From Nepenthes gracilis (Eukaryota; Streptophyta; Magnoliopsida; Caryophyllales; Nepenthaceae), in contig BSYO01000014.1 of assembly GCA_033239525.1 (NCBI GenBank), forward strand, positions 5,436,536 to 5,500,535: a stretch of DNA of 64,000 nt, in the 5' to 3' direction. Positions 1 to 9,817 of the stretch are shown piece after piece. Numbering within the stretch: position 1 is the stretch's first letter; every line of letters begins with the position of its first letter. Below the pieces are notes generated by a model that saw only the letters and a list, made by a program, of their open reading frames with translations, did no database searches and had not been told where the DNA came from. The translations under genes were made by a program, and so were the position numbers.

Positions 1-2672
1 GACGGACCGGGTTATTTTCCTTAAATAACCCTCCGTCAATAAACACATCATTAATGCCCAAAATTAATAATGTAAAATTTCTACAGAAAATTTGGGCAAA
101 GTTTCATTTGTAAATTGGACGTTTGCCAAAATACAAACACCTGTAAATAATCTTGTACAATAATCCACAACATTTATCAACAAACCACAGGATCCCATTG
201 CCATCACAACACCTTCGGTGGCACCGACGTCATAACTCAGGTACGACGCCGGCCTAGAAAGGATGCCAACTAAAAGAAACCCAAATAATAACCACAATAA
301 GTAACCTGCGGAAGCATGAAACCATAATACACAAGAAACCAAATTATTCATCTACATCCACATACACATACATAACATAATATATAAATGGGATTCACAA
401 AATACAATACAATCCCTGTTACATACATAATCAAACTAAGTCTTCAAGCTTCGCACAGGCAATCAGGTCGCCTATCTCGCTCCTACAGCTTACTCAGTCT
501 CGCCGAGCATCTCATCATTCTCATCTAAAAGGAGAGACAACAAGTGTGAGCTAAAAAGCCCAGCAAGTGTAAACATACATCACTATCAAAGGACAGATAA
601 ACAATAGAAACGATGATGGGATGGGGGAAACCATATAATTTCAATTAAAAAGGGAGCATAAGAGGAAGGGGACCTTTGGGATCACACGGGTTGCATATTA
701 ACATTAGATACGTTTTTATACACTTTTATTATTTTCATTAATCTTTGCAGACTAGGGCTTGTAGGTCGTACTAGCAACGATGCGAAAGAACAAGAAAAGG
801 ACCATGATACTCCACATGATCTAAGGTCGTGAGGGCTTATTCTTAGACCCAGTCGGGGGGTCATCTACATATCATGCCAGTAGACGGGCCCGATAATCGC
901 CCCATTTCCCCGGGGTACTAGGGTTTCCTCGTTCTTCCATAATAGTTTCCTAAGGCGTGACACGGACATCACCCGCTCACACAAGCGACCAGAATACACG
1001 GCCAAAGTATTCTTCGGGTTTCCACCGAGATGGACATATCAAACCAGAGAATACTACCCATTGAACATAAGTCCATGGTCCTAGATTCATGATTCCATTT
1101 CTATTTCCATTTGAGGGAGAGTCCACCATATCCAATTTACCATATCTCCCGCCATTTGGAAGGTTCCATCATTCACATATCACATTGTGGACTTCCCTCC
1201 GATTATTTGCTCGGTTCTTACCTTTCTTTGGAACTTGGCCTTTTTCACAATTCAATTTATATGCATGATTATCAAAATTCATGAGAGGGATTAGGATTCC
1301 TTACCATTGATGAGCCAATCTCACATTGGGGTCCTCCGGACCCTCTTCTGAATCTTACAATTTCAAATGCACATTAGTCATAGCTTTCATAACAATGGAA
1401 TAAGGGTAAAATATGCACATTGTCCATTTATTTCGTATGAACAGTAACAGGGATCGTTTAATGCTTCCGGACGCCACGAACGGGTCGATTCTTGTGAAAT
1501 CGGATGCCCGGTCGATATATATACATATTTGGGACGTCATGATTCATATTTTGAGATCAATTTAAGATAATACAAAGATGAAAGCATGCAAATTTATTTG
1601 TTCACCTCGAGTGAACAGTGTTAGGAGGCATTTAGAGGTCTTGGACGCCGTGAACGGGTCGATTCTTGCGAAATCAGACGCCTGGTCGATATGTATACAT
1701 ATTTGGGATGTGCTGATTCATATTTTGAGGTCAAATTAACATAATTCGTAGGGGAAAACATTGAACCCAAATTTGGCGTGGGGTTAGGGTTTGGTGGTAC
1801 CAAACCGATCGATTCGGAGCTTGTTTCGGTCAATAAATCATAGATTCCTTGATCTTAAAGCATGGGTTACAAACTTTTCACAATTTGGGTGGGTATCGAG
1901 CCGATAATACCCGATGGAGAACGAATAAAAATCACAAGAGAACAAATAGTGAGTATGAGAGCACTTGCCTCGACGCACTCTATATTTTCTCCAACTAGTT
2001 CAAGCTCTGAATCGGACCTGAAGGCCTCCATTTTCCCCTTTTCTCCTTCGCAAGCTCTTCCTCTCACCGGGCTCCCACGGGTGCTGCCGCCGCTCCACCA
2101 CAATGCTCAGCCGGCCACAGCCTTTCACGGCCGTCTCCAGCCACCGCCGACGCTAGCGCTGCCTCCACCAGCGCCGCTCACCCCCACTCTCTCTCTTTCT
2201 CTCCCTCGCCGAAACCCTCGCCCTCACGCTGCTCTCTCTCTCTCTCTCTCTCTCATTTTCTACCTTCTGCTTCTTTCTTTTATATTATTATTATTATACA
2301 CACACACACTCACACGTTACACACACTCACACTCACACGTTACACACACACACACACACATTATATGTAATATATATATATAATATGCACACACACACAC
2401 ACAGATTATTTATAATATATATATATTATATACACACACACATTATATATATATATATCTATTTTTTCTTAAATCATCAAAAACCCAAAATCAATATTCG
2501 GGCGGCTGAACGAGCTCACTTCGGACACCAGCCCATCAGATCCAAATATTCTTCAAAATTTTCATAATATTTAATTAATTTTTCTCAAATCGGATTTATC
2601 CAAAATTACCGAAAATAATAAATAATTCTAATTTAGTCCAATAAAAATATTTCGGGATTTCGGGATGTTACA
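1..2672 (-). repeat. 3' LTR of the LARD-like element
   Basis: This repeats 9821-12463 almost base for base. On the minus strand it starts TGTAACATCCC at 2672, directly after a polypurine tract. The window cuts off the last three bases (TGT on the plus strand). It contains a (CT)n tract near 2230, long CA/TA microsatellites (2280-2460), and the leader-like motif CACTTGCCT near 1965 shared with other LTRs here. Open frames inside it, for example 1862-2383, follow low-complexity sequence and are not genes. Confidence 0.9.
2222..2460. repeat. Compound microsatellite (CT)n-(CA)n-(TA)n in LTR
   Basis: Runs of CT, then CACACA/CTCACACGTTA units, then TA repeats. The same block recurs with different repeat numbers at about 12040-12250 in the partner LTR, so it was present before the LTR pair formed and has slipped since. 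Confidence 0.95.
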
Positions 2673-2690
2673 TTCTCCCCCACTTATAGA
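2673..2690 (-). promoter_or_regulatory. Polypurine tract of the LARD-like element
   Basis: On the minus strand the sequence is AAGTGGGGGAGAA directly before the LTR start TGTAACATCC. Just upstream is a TTTCGAGGATGAAATTTC-like stretch, also seen before the 3' LTR of the coding gypsy element at 43540-43573. This is the plus-strand primer site for reverse transcription. Confidence 0.85.
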
Positions 2691-4703
2691 AATTTCATCC
2701 TCGAAATTTAACAAACCTCAAATTTCCATAATCGGATGGAAACTTGTAGGTTATCTAGCAATCCCAAGTCACTTCCTTAATTATATGATACGATTACCTC
2801 AAGGAACCTCAAACATTTTAAATCCTCTTGATTCTTACTACCTAGAGTGTTATATCAAAATCTAGTGCGGCCAAATTTGAAACAACCCAAATTCAATAAC
2901 TTACTTAATGAACTTAGCTCAAGACCTCAAACGATTGAAAATTCTTGCTTCAACCTACTCTAAGCCTCGAAAGGGACTATTCCTTCTAAAACTTAGATTA
3001 AACTTTATCTTATATGGGTTCACTTCATTTTCGCTGCGCTACTCTGACTATTTATCTAACCATTAATCATCCCATTGAAATTTCATGGCCACATCAAATT
3101 CAACTTGACGTCCCAAAGATTATTTGATTAAATTTTATTAAAGTTTTGATGCAAACCTTAAATCACAATCAAACTTTAAAGTTGGAACGATTTACATTCA
3201 CGCCATTTTATTAGTAATCGGCAAACCAACATTTTCTCTAAAATACATAGCCCGCATCATAGACCCAGAATATATGGCAACCATGATTAAAATGATCGTA
3301 GGATAGTCACACCGAGAAGACAAATCCCACAATCGTCTAACTACAGCCACCTCCAAGGCTACAATCATAACTATCACCCAAAAAAATCAATATAACCTAA
3401 AATCATTATCCAGAATCTTAAAATTCTAGTTACTTAGTAACCTTAAGATCCCGTTAGTGTACTAATGAGTCAACTGATTTAATCTGAACAAGTCTTCTAT
3501 CATTACGATAAATGGGTCACTCAATTGTCTTAAGACAAAACCCTAAGGACTTCATATTGTATAGAATCATAGCTCCCATACATTGAATACAATTTTATCT
3601 CCCAAACTACGGATATAAATCCTATCACCCAATCATTTGGATTTACTCGCGATTTACCTTTCACATTTCCTATGAAACTTCGGGGACATACAAGTCTAAG
3701 GATTTGCAGCATCAATTGCCATGATTGATGCCTACTTTCTAAAGGAAATACCAAGGTTTACCTTCTCAACCTTTAAACAGATCTACCCACAGGCAATATC
3801 ATAAGATCATCTTCCTCAATGACACAATTATTCTGGCTCTTAAAATTTTTGATAAGGGCTATCTTCAAAGATAACATCATAAGTTCTCTAAATGGAAATT
3901 TCATTGGCTAAATCCAACTTACACGTGGAGCAACTCTAATTGTGAACTCCTCCCCCACTTAGTTCAAAGGTAGCCATCTATCATGACGTGAGAGTAGCAT
4001 AATCTTAACCTTTCTCAAAAGCATTACATTCCACTATACCTTACAAAACCCATTAGGGGTCAACCCAAATGACACGAACATCTCTTAATACCTTTTTATT
4101 CCTCGAAAATTACCTTTTATCTTTCGACCTAACAATTACAAATCTCTCCCACGCTGATCGTCTCACTCACACTGTAATCCTTTAGGAATACTCATCAGGT
4201 CATCAAATAATTTCAATTAGACCCAAGGTGACCATATGCTTTCATGATATTAATAGGTTTTTCCAATTAGCCATCACTTAAAATCTTATTGACCTTAAAA
4301 TCATGCTACCAAAGAGCCACAAACTTAGTAAGGCATTTCCCTAGCTAAACTCGCATTTCCTTCACAATAGGGCATACGGATTATTAGCCGTTCACAACTT
4401 ATGGCATAATCCTCAACAATTACATGCACCCCATGTTCTTTGAATTCATCGATAAAATCATCTCAACATGGACCCGAATATGGTCAAAAGACTCAACCAA
4501 TGAAATTCATGAAATGCCAACGAACCTACAAAACTCAAACGACGTTTTAGAACTTTGTAGTGGTTATATCCTTAACCTGAATACCGCTGGGACTACAACT
4601 TCCATTTATCCATATTTTACACACTATGGACCCAAATCGATCTTAGAAATTATCAAGCCTTTTCAACCTCCTAGGCAACCCCATTTTTGAAATTCATGAA
4701 TAA
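2691..4703 (-). other. Non-coding internal region of the LARD-like element, 3' half
   Basis: About 2 kb between the polypurine tract and the nested insert. No frame here resembles gag or pol; the short frames, for example 3530-3754 and 4424-4690, have no recognisable domain. The sequence is AT-rich and unique in this window. Confidence 0.6.
4699..4703. repeat. Left 5-bp target duplication (AATAA)
   Basis: Matches 8097-8101 exactly, immediately outside the TG..CA ends of the nested solo LTR. Confidence 0.85.
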
Positions 4704-5447
4704 TGTGACGGAACAGATTTTTTTTTTTGTCCTTAAAAGCTTCCGTCAAACAGAAACACAATTGAAAACCCAAACTAAACCAGTTGGGTGCAACACAAGA
4801 TCACAGATGTCATCTAGGACCCATATACTTTTAACCATAAGTAGTATAGCGGAAGTTATTCTAATATTTGCGAAAGCATTCATATTCATTCCAAAATATT
4901 TATTTCCAAGTACATAGCCAAAAATGTTTAACCAAAGAAGTTTATCAAGTCATTACAATAATATTTCTCCAAGATAAGCTTCCGAGGGCTTTAATCCTTC
5001 GGACAAGCTCAATTCACTCCAACTCGTCAGGCACAAGCTCTAAAGCTTCATCTGTAAGGGGGGAAAACATAAAACAGTGAGCTGAGGCCCAACAAAGTAC
5101 ATGCATATTAACTGTAAAACGATTATACCAAAATGATCATATAACCATGCAGAACCAGAATGTTTAATCAAACGATATCAAATCTCATGCTTCATAAATC
5201 ATTACATTATAGACTGTAGAACGATAACTATAAACTTTACTGATGCATGGTAAAACTGAAAACAATACTCTATGATGTTCACTCTATCATCTTTTCACTG
5301 TATACGATTCATTATCTTCTTTTCACTGTATACAATTCATTATCATCTTTTCATTATCATCTTTTTATTGTACCATACATTATCATCATTCTACTGATGT
5401 ATATCATATCGGTAAAATGGTAAACAGTACTTTACATTATTCCCCTC

Positions 5448-5555
5448 CATGTACCAAGCCCCGAGGACGGCTGTCATTCCCTCCTTGTACCAAGCCCCAA
5501 GCCCCGAGGATGGCTATCATTATCTCCGTGTACCAAGCCCCGAGGACAGCTATCA
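5448..5555. repeat. Three-copy tandem repeat (GTACCAAGCCCCGAGGA unit)
   Basis: The unit GTACCAAGCCCCGAGGA followed by GGCTRTCATT occurs three times, at about 5450, 5490 and 5530. The middle copy carries a short internal duplication (CCAAGCCCCAAGCCCC). It is embedded in the nested solo LTR. Confidence 0.85.
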
Positions 5556-5689
5556 TTCATCTTTTATCAAAAACCCCTTATTGAAATCAGACTTGCATGA
5601 TATATCTTTAGCTATTTTTAAGTATCCACATATTTTCGGAACATTTTATACTTGGGACCGGTGCAGATTCTTATCGAGGGCCGGAGCTC

Positions 5690-6560
5690 TTTTGAAGCTG
5701 GTTTCATTTTCAGTACAATCCGGAGCTCATTTTCAGTTCTGAGTCGAATTCATTTTCGGGGCAGATTGTTTTTCCTCAAAAGTTGGAGCATATTAAAAAC
5801 CGGAGTTCTCTTTTTTTGATACAAAATAGGAGTTCATCTTCAATCCCAAAACCGGAGGGCATTTCCTCAAAAAGCCGGAGTGCTGGAGTGCTCAAGGCCG
5901 GAGTGCTTCCTCCTCAAAATGCCGGAGTGCTTAAAAGCCGGAGTGCTCTTTACTCAAAGGACGGAGTTCATTTCTCAAAGGACGGAGTACTTTTGGATGG
6001 AGTTCTTTTCATTAACAAGACGGAGTGCTTTACTTTCAAAGGGACGGAGTTCTTGACTTTCAAAGGAATGGAGTGCTTTACTTTCAAGGGGACGGAGTGC
6101 TTTATTTTCACAAGGACGGAGTGCTTAACTGGACGGAGTGCTTTTTCTGACGGAGTACCTTTCAGACGGACTGCTTTTTACTCAAAGGGACGGTGTGCTT
6201 TTCACTCAAAACACGGAGTACTTTTTTCTTTTTACTACTGGACGGATTGCTTCTCAGGACAGAGTTCTTTACGTTCAGAGGGATGGAGTACTTATCAAAG
6301 ACGGAATTCTTTTTGACAAAAGGCAGAGTTCAAGGCCGGAGTTCATTTTTTTCCCAAGGGACGGAGTCCATCTTCCTAATACATGGCCAGAGTTCAACTT
6401 ACATTCGGACCGGAGTTCATTTTATATCCAGGGACGGAGTTCATTTTAAATTAAGGCCACAGTTCTTTATAAAGCCGGAGCTGATTTTCATATTAAGGCG
6501 GAAATTCGTTCAAGGCCAGAGTTCTTTTGGAGTATTTTTTCGTCAAAAAGGACAGAACTC
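5690..6560. repeat. Degenerate array of CGGAGT-core units
   Basis: About 35 irregular units built on SCCGGAGT or GACGGAGT followed by GCTT/TTCT/TCAT and an A/T-rich spacer, spaced roughly 14-30 bases apart. The open frames here (5783-6316, 6138-6449, 6193-6609) only translate the repeat and look like spurious proteins. The reverse-complement core ACTCCG reappears at about 7505-7830 in the same LTR, so the two halves could pair. Confidence 0.85.
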
Positions 6561-6779
6561 GTTTTACATTGCAGACGGTAGATATTCAATGCAGAAAGCA
6601 GGAACTTAAAAACAGAGTACACTTCAACATTCTCAAAACATGAGCTTAAAGCAAAGCACACTTACAATATACTTAAAGCATGAACTTAAAACTGCATCCG
6701 AATTAACTTGTAATAGAGCATGAATTTAGAAATAGAGCAGATTACACTTGTAATAAACTTAAAAACGGCATCCGAGGTA

Positions 6780-7004
6780 CACTTGCAATATTCTTAAAGC
6801 ATGAATTAAAGCAACGTCCGAGTACACTTGCAATATTCTTAAAGCATGAATTAAAGCAACGTCCGAGTACACTTGCAATATTCTTAAAGCATTAATTAAA
6901 GCAACGTCCGAGTACACTTGCAATATTCTTAAAGCATAAATTAAAGCAACGTCCGAGTACACTTGCAATATTCTTAAAGCATGAATTAAAGCAACGTCCG
7001 AGTA
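6780..7004. repeat. 45-bp tandem array, five copies
   Basis: The unit begins ACTTGCAATATTCTTAAAGC and is followed by ATGAATTAAAGCAACGTCC and GAGTAC. Five near-identical copies stand in register, with single-base differences (for example ATTAATT and ATAAATT in copies 3 and 4). Because 45 is a multiple of three, the minus strand stays open over it (6759-7028), but there is no sign of a gene. More diverged units precede it at 6600-6780. Confidence 0.95.
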
Positions 7005-7368
7005 CACTTGCCTGACAGGCTGACTCAATTTTTCTTCCCTTCTTGCCTGACAGTTGGTTTCTCCTTGGCGTCCTCCTTCACTCCCTCCTTACTGCTTGCG
7101 TTTTGCCATTTGCCAAACGCAGCCACCTGACGCTGGGTTTATATAGAGGAGGGGTTTGGTGGGTTAAGTGGGGTAGGTGACTTACTTTGGTACTTGTTTG
7201 CAGACGGTAGGTGGACTAACTAGATTAGTTCACCCACTCCATTTGGTCGCCGCCTAGTTGGATTCTAATTAAATCCTAAAGTTTGCCTTTTTCCTAAGTT
7301 ACCATTACTTTATTCCGGCCAACTGCTCCTTATTTATTGCCAATACTGCCAGTCGACTCTCCAATTCT

Positions 7369-7797
7369 GGTCAATATCTTCTAATCCAGTCAACTCTTCT
7401 ACTCCCGTCAACTTCTTCAAAATCCGGTCAACTCTTCTACTCTTGTCAACTTCTTCAAAATCTGGTCAACTTTCCATTTAACGCCGGTCAACTTCCTCGT
7501 ATTATTCACTCCGTCCGTCACTTTCTCATCAACTTCGGATTTATTTTCCTTCATCGACTCCGGATTTCTTCTCCGTAAATTCTACTCCGGTCTTCAAGGA
7601 CACTTCGGCCTCTTTCAACAATGCACTCCGGCTTCAAAGCCACTTCGGCCTCCTTATGCTTTCCGGTCAACATGCGTTGACCGGTTTTTGCCTTCTCCTC
7701 AACATGCCTTGACCGGAGTATCTTTGAATCCGGTCAACTTTTATTAAGTTCGGTCAACTTCTTTTCATTCACTCCGTCCATCACCGTCTCGTTGACT
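7369..7797. promoter_or_regulatory. Dense W-box (TTGAC core) cluster in LTR U3
   Basis: I count 13 TTGAC cores, on either strand, in about 430 bases. Eleven of them fit the full W-box TTGAC[C/T], mostly written as CCGGTCAACTT. W-boxes are the known binding sites of plant WRKY factors. In the minus orientation of this LTR the cluster lies towards the 5' (U3) side, where enhancers are expected. Binding is inferred; only the motif density is observed. Confidence 0.6.
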
Positions 7798-8096
7798 CTG
7801 GATTTCTTCACCTTGTTCCCCTAATACTACTCCGGCCACACAAAGCCGGACTGCTTTTTACATTAAGGGAGGACGGACTTCTTTTTCAAAGGGCTAGAGT
7901 TGATTTTTCGTGTAAAAAGGGCGGACTAGATTTTTACACGCTCAAAGCCGGACTTGATTTTTGCCTTAAGGAAACCGAACTGATTTCTTCACTTGGAAAA
8001 CCGGACTGATTTCTTCACTTGGAAAATCGGACTGATTTCTTCGATATTTTGACCCCATGACTGGGACTTCTATGTTTTAGAATTTGGATCATCACA

Positions 8097-8101
8097 AATA
8101 A
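8097..8101. repeat. Right 5-bp target duplication (AATAA)
   Basis: Matches 4699-4703 exactly. Confidence 0.85.
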
Positions 8102-9804
8102 CCTTATTGGTCCATCTATTTACCTCAAAGGTTCTGGAGTATTTAACAACGATATCCAAGCCGATACTTCCACGGCCTTGCTTAAGATCCTCAACGATTG
8201 GCATCGATTTGACACGACCTCGAATTGCCGATCAAACGATAAATTAGCCAAATCTTCCTTCTGATAACATCCTTGATCAAATAGTCACACGACCACAATC
8301 CCTCAGCGACCACAATAACCTCTGGATGTGGCCACATATACGAATTGGACTTAGCGCAGATCCTTCATTACATGATCAACAGGGAAGACAACACCAATTT
8401 CTTGATATCTCAATCAATTCAGACTTATACTTGAAATCCCTCAACCTAATCACCGGATGTTATCCTTTACAAATCCAACCCTCCTAGTACTACAATTCAC
8501 CCACCGAACTACTAATAAGATCAGATTAAAACTTGGTACCGTGGCGAACTCAAATTCACACCCAAAACTGCACAATCCAATTACGAGGCAGAATACGCTT
8601 ACTAAAACAATCCGGATCGACCGACAACTTACTGACCAAATCATTAATGTTGTCACATCAAGTTTGGCACCACAAAATGGTTCAGATCAACCCAAATAAT
8701 CGGATCTACAAACCCAAGAAAATATTACAACCTCGATATTGTCTGTATCAAACTTAGATCCTCAATTAAACAAATTTAGGAATCACAATATTAAACCCAA
8801 GAGCCTTACTACCTGTCACAACAGGTGACATTTTATACCTTAAACTAATGCCTTAGAGCCTTTATTCAAAATATCAAACCTTTTTACCATCCGTCCATGG
8901 ATAAGGACATCCCTAAACCTTGCGTTTAAACCAACCATATAGAAACATGCTCCTGAGAGTCTCACCGATACAAGGCATTCATCTGTAAAGCTTCCACGAG
9001 CACACAGGACACTAACACTTAATCCTTGGGACTCTTGATGTTTTCACACCAGCCAACCAAGGTCGACTTCACTTCCCATCTAACTTGGGTAACACGCCAT
9101 ATCTTCTAATAGACATGGGGGTCACCGCAAAGCAATCTCAAGTCTCGAAATTCATGTCTTCAACCTCAATATGACTTGGGGCTATCCAAATGCTCATACA
9201 CTTAGTCATTTTCAAAACGATTTATGAATTGTTATCCTAGGACTTGATATACCCAAAATTAATCCTCGTCATACCAATCTCGAGCCGATGGCTCCACCCT
9301 ATTCCTTACACTTGCTAGGTTGACTAGGCAACCCTTCTTAATAAATTATTAACCTAAGGACTTCAATCCACTGCTGGTCAAACTTAAACCTCAAACCGAG
9401 ATTAGTTAATCTAGGCCTTGAATCAACATTGATCAATTTAGGAACCCAAATAATATTGATCAAATCACAACACTAAGGTGTCTCTACATGCCATTCTCCT
9501 CTCAATCTTACAACCAGCCACTAATATTAGTAGTTCCCGTCTAAGAGCCACTACTAATATTTCCTTGAGACTGAGGCATTTTGCATTAAGCCACTCCTTG
9601 GACACTATCTAGGACGCAAAAACTAGCCAATTGAACCAAATCATCGCATTTAACTTAGCGCTCTCCTAAGTTATTGGGTCTAGGATAACCAAAACTACTA
9701 AGACTGGCTTAATCATCAAAGCCTTCATTTACTCAATCGATCAATCTTAATCAATCCTAAGCTTCCGCATACCATTCAGATAAAACCTAGGGCATCTCTT
9801 TACT
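8102..9804 (-). other. Non-coding internal region of the LARD-like element, 5' half
   Basis: About 1.7 kb between the nested LTR and the primer-binding site. It corresponds to the leader region of an LTR element on the minus strand. Small frames (8457-8699, 8533-8757) overlap on opposite strands and have no recognisable domain. No gag is present where it would be expected. Confidence 0.6.
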
Positions 9805-9815
9805 CTCTGATACCA
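9805..9815 (-). promoter_or_regulatory. Primer-binding site, initiator tRNA-Met type
   Basis: Reads TGGTATCAGAG on the minus strand, two bases inside the LTR end. This is the standard sequence complementary to the 3' end of plant initiator tRNA-Met. It fixes the element's orientation and shows that the LTR at 9818-12463 is the 5' LTR. Confidence 0.9.
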
Positions 9816-9817
9816 AC

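Larger units (their letters stand above)
4704..8096 (-). mobile_element. Nested solo LTR (3.4 kb) with perfect target-site duplication
   Basis: The insert begins TGTGACGGAACAG and ends GATCATCACA, so its ends form the short inverted repeat TGTGA/TCACA. It is flanked on both sides by AATAA (4699-4703 and 8097-8101), a 5-bp target duplication of the usual gypsy type. Its left end resembles the left ends of LTRs at 9818, 28391 and 51624 (TGTGACGGA, then CCGTCAA about 40 bases in), which places it in the minus orientation. There is no second LTR and no internal coding region, so a solo LTR left by LTR-LTR recombination is the simplest reading. Most of its length is tandem repeats, annotated separately. 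Confidence 0.8.

Noticed and set aside
1862..2383. 173-codon frame in the LTR as a host gene
   Set aside because: It translates CT/CA microsatellite, and the partner LTR at 11731-12300 gives a different product because repeat lengths differ.
5783..6609. Possible repeat protein encoded by long open frames
   Set aside because: Several overlapping frames stay open only because the CGGAGT-type repeat lacks stops. Units vary in length and do not keep one frame.
6780..7004. CRISPR-like array of regularly spaced repeats
   Set aside because: The 45-bp units are directly contiguous with no variable spacers, lie in a plant LTR, and no cas genes are present. It is a minisatellite.
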